Source of the DNA: an uncultured Clostridia bacterium
GTDB lineage: Bacteria > Bacillota > Clostridia > Christensenellales > Borkfalkiaceae
NCBI GenBank assembly: GCA_947632165.1
Contig: CANROI010000065.1
Span: 1 to 7,694, forward strand
Direction of reading: 5' to 3'
Length of the DNA: 7,694 nt
Position 1 is the first letter of the stretch; each line of letters opens with the position of its first letter. Below are positions 5,845 through 7,694 of the stretch, piece after piece. A program made the translations under genes and the position numbers. The notes below the pieces were generated by a model. The model saw only the letters and a program-made list of their open reading frames with translations. It did no database searches and was not told the DNA's origin.

Positions 5845-7694
5845 TCATGATCCGAGTTTCGCCTTGGAATACAGCACAAAGTAATCGACGTTGGTGGCGG
5901 TCTCCGCACAGACGGTGAAGACCAGCGTGTTCGTTCCCGCCTTCAGGGGGACGGGCGCCACTTTCAATTCCGTCCACGCATACCATTCCTCTTCCCCCGC
6001 GGCGATCGCGCCGATCGGGCGGTAGGGCACCGTCACCGCAGCCCCGTTCACCTTGAGCGAGAACCATTCGTTGAACGAGGCGCTTATGCTCCGCCTGCCC
6101 AATCCGATGAAGAGATAGGCGCTCGTATCGGCCGCCGCGGTCACCGTGAGCGTGATCGTGCCGCCGCGGTCCACATAGCCGAGATAGCGCCCGCCGCTTG
6201 CCCCGGCATGTTCGCCCATTTGCAGATTCCCCGTGCAGGCGCAGCGCTCCGCCTCGAACCGATAGGCCACTGCGCCCTCTTCGGGCTCCTCGGGGATGGG
6301 TGTCTTGTCCTCGTCGAGCACGTCTTTGCCATTGCCCCAGAGCGAATTGAGGAAGTTCAGCCGCGTGTGCAGCCAGCGGTAGAGGTAGTCCGCCGCCTCC
6401 CCCTGCGTGCGGTAGGTATTCAATTCCCATATGAGCTCGCCGTTGCCGTAGTCGATGCGGCTCTTCCAGCGGGTATAGTTCTTTTCATAGGCAGCCGAGA
6501 GGGTCGTCTTATACTCCTCCACGAGGGCGAGCGAGCGCTCCAACACGCCGTAATTGCAAAGTTTGTTCCATTTTTCTTTGACGATGTTCCGGAACCAATC
6601 CTGCCCGATGAGGAGCAGCAGCCACGGGTTGGAGCTGTTGCCCGCATAGACGCCCTCGCCGCTGTTGACAAAGCCGTTCTTGATCCCGAAGGCGGAGTCA
6701 TAATCCCAGGGTGCCTCGAAGATGACTTTTTTCCCGCCCGTTTCGCTCATGTCCACCGAGAGGTAGAAGCTCGACCAGCCGAGGTCGGGATCGCAGGCGA
6801 TCTCGCTCAGGATGTAAATGTCGGCGAGCGACTGCACGTCGATCACTTCGGAGACGACCTCCTGCACCGATCCGCTCGTAGGCTCGAGGGCGGTATAGTC
6901 TTGGTTGAAGCGGAGAAGCTTGCCCTCATAGGCCGCCGAATATGCGATGCGGTATGCGTTTTCGAGGTAGTTGCGGATGAAGACGCGCTGCGCGTCGTCA
7001 TAGATGTCGCTCTTGAGGGTGTAGCCCCGCTGCACGTCCCAAAGATCCCACCTCCCGCCGTCATAGCGGGTGAGCGGCGCGCCGTTGTTGTAGTCGAGTT
7101 CGAAGGTGGGGTCCCCCGCGCCGTTCGGCATGTTCCGCTCGTCGGTGTAATAGCCGTCGTATTCCATGAAATAGCCCACATCCGTTCCCGTGTACCCGGT
7201 CTCGCCCGCCTCGCTCTCGAGTTCGGGGACCTCCGGCACGCTCGATCTGCCGTCCTTCGCCTCCTGCTGCTCCACAAGGAGGTACATCCCCCAATAGGCG
7301 CCGTTGAGGTACACCTCCACGTTGCAAAAGTCGCTCGAATAGAACCCGTCCGAGCCGAGGATCGTCTTGCCGAAGTAGAACGCCGTCGCGTTGTTGCTCA
7401 TCGAAAGGTCCTTCCAATCGGCGAGCAGCACCCAATTCTTGTACTTTTTGCCGTCGTGCAGGCCCAGCATGCTCTGCTTCTTGTCGAACTTGATGCGCAG
7501 AGGCTTTTTCTCATAGTCGAGCGTATAATTCCCGCGCGCCTTGACCTGCGCGGGGGCCGCCTCGAGCGCATACGCCCCGTCGCATTGGTCCACCGTGACC
7601 GTTCCCTTCACATATTCGATCGCATCCTGCAGCTTTGCGTCGCGGTTGGGCACGGTCGCAAAGTCGTTTCTGCTGTCCTCGGTATCGATGCGGA
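5845..7694 (-). CDS. CotH-type kinase protein with C-terminal CBM6/35-like domain, N-terminus outside the window
   Basis: The gene enters from the right edge and ends at a TGA at 5845-5847; 615 residues are visible, numbered from the first full codon at 7692. The frame is open to the edge. A GTG at 7653 could be read as a start, but the codons before it (RIDTEDSRNDFAT) continue the expected N-terminal strand of the family, so it is internal. CotH-kinase features are the VKARGNYTLDYEKKPLRIKF segment (51-70, typically RGNSTW..KKPYRIK), KKYKNWVLLADWKD (82-95), VEVYLNGAYWGMYLLVEQQ (125-143), SEIACDPD (296-303) and PWDYDSAFG (328-336) with the presumed catalytic or metal-binding aspartates. After a Pro/Glu linker (about 464-472) come 135 residues with YRFEAE, ASGGRYLGY and LKAGTNTLVFTV, a CBM6/CBM35-type fold. 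CotH enzymes phosphorylate proteins outside the cytoplasm, as in the spore coat; the CBM suggests attachment to a polysaccharide. Substrate and export signal are not visible. Confidence 0.88.
   Translation of the reverse strand, partial: RIDTEDSRNDFATVPNRDAKLQDAIEYVKGTVTVDQCDGAYALEAAPAQVKARGNYTLDYEKKPLRIKFDKKQSMLGLHDGKKYKNWVLLADWKDLSMSNNATAFYFGKTILGSDGFYSSDFCNVEVYLNGAYWGMYLLVEQQEAKDGRSSVPEVPELESEAGETGYTGTDVGYFMEYDGYYTDERNMPNGAGDPTFELDYNNGAPLTRYDGGRWDLWDVQRGYTLKSDIYDDAQRVFIRNYLENAYRIAYSAAYEGKLLRFNQDYTALEPTSGSVQEVVSEVIDVQSLADIYILSEIACDPDLGWSSFYLSVDMSETGGKKVIFEAPWDYDSAFGIKNGFVNSGEGVYAGNSSNPWLLLLIGQDWFRNIVKEKWNKLCNYGVLERSLALVEEYKTTLSAAYEKNYTRWKSRIDYGNGELIWELNTYRTQGEAADYLYRWLHTRLNFLNSLWGNGKDVLDEDKTPIPEEPEEGAVAYRFEAERCACTGNLQMGEHAGASGGRYLGYVDRGGTITLTVTAAADTSAYLFIGLGRRSISASFNEWFSLKVNGAAVTVPYRPIGAIAAGEEEWYAWTELKVAPVPLKAGTNTLVFTVCAETATNVDYFVLYSKAKLGS

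Noticed and set aside
5585..6430. Minus-strand 281-residue frame across the intergenic hairpin
   Set aside because: It overlaps the CotH gene in another frame, crosses the terminator hairpin and runs antisense into the GspJ-like gene; its composition is not protein-like.
7651..7653. GTG at 7653 as the start of the CotH gene
   Set aside because: The reading frame stays open to the window edge, and the preceding residues fit the N-terminal strand of the family, so the gene is truncated by the window.
1..7694. tRNA, rRNA, CRISPR array, insertion sequence or phage genes
   Set aside because: No cloverleaf-like segment, evenly spaced direct repeats, transposase or integrase motifs were seen on either strand.

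Overview
The window looks like part of a bacterial chromosome, most likely from a Firmicutes/Clostridia-type organism. This is inferred from strong GGAGG Shine-Dalgarno sites before the plus-strand genes, four tightly packed type IV prepilin-like genes, GLUG-type repeats, and a CotH-kinase protein with a carbohydrate-binding tail. No rRNA, tRNA, CRISPR array, transposase or phage gene is visible, so the species cannot be named.

Layout. Positions 1-248 are a noncoding control region. It holds a good sigma-A-type promoter (TTGACT, 17 nt, TAAAAT), two related palindromes on either side of that promoter, and a small stem ending against the first ribosome binding site. Positions 249-5756 are a compact plus-strand operon of four genes, with gaps or overlaps of only a few bases. 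A hairpin at 5795-5825 separates it from a convergent gene. Positions 5845-7694 are the C-terminal part of a minus-strand gene that runs off the right edge.

The operon. All four products start with a short basic leader, a Gly cleavage site and a hydrophobic helix, the signature of substrates of a prepilin peptidase. Gene 1 is extraordinary: a 1311-residue prepilin whose C-terminal cargo includes a block of GLUG-like Gly-Gly-Leu-(Val/Ile)-Gly repeats, suggesting a beta-helical surface or adhesin domain on a pilin stalk. Gene 2 is a PilX/GspK-like pseudopilin lacking Glu at +5. Genes 3 and 4 are a small GspI/PilV-like and a GspJ/PilW-like pseudopilin. Together they resemble the four-subunit initiation or tip complex (H-I-J-K, or FimU-PilV-PilW-PilX) of type II secretion and type IV pili. 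The inference is that gene 1 has turned that tip into an adhesin display. No assembly ATPase, platform protein or peptidase gene is in the window, so these would have to be supplied from elsewhere.

The convergent gene encodes a CotH-type protein kinase domain followed by a CBM6/CBM35-like beta-sandwich, probably secreted or surface-located. Nothing in the sequence ties it functionally to the pilin operon.
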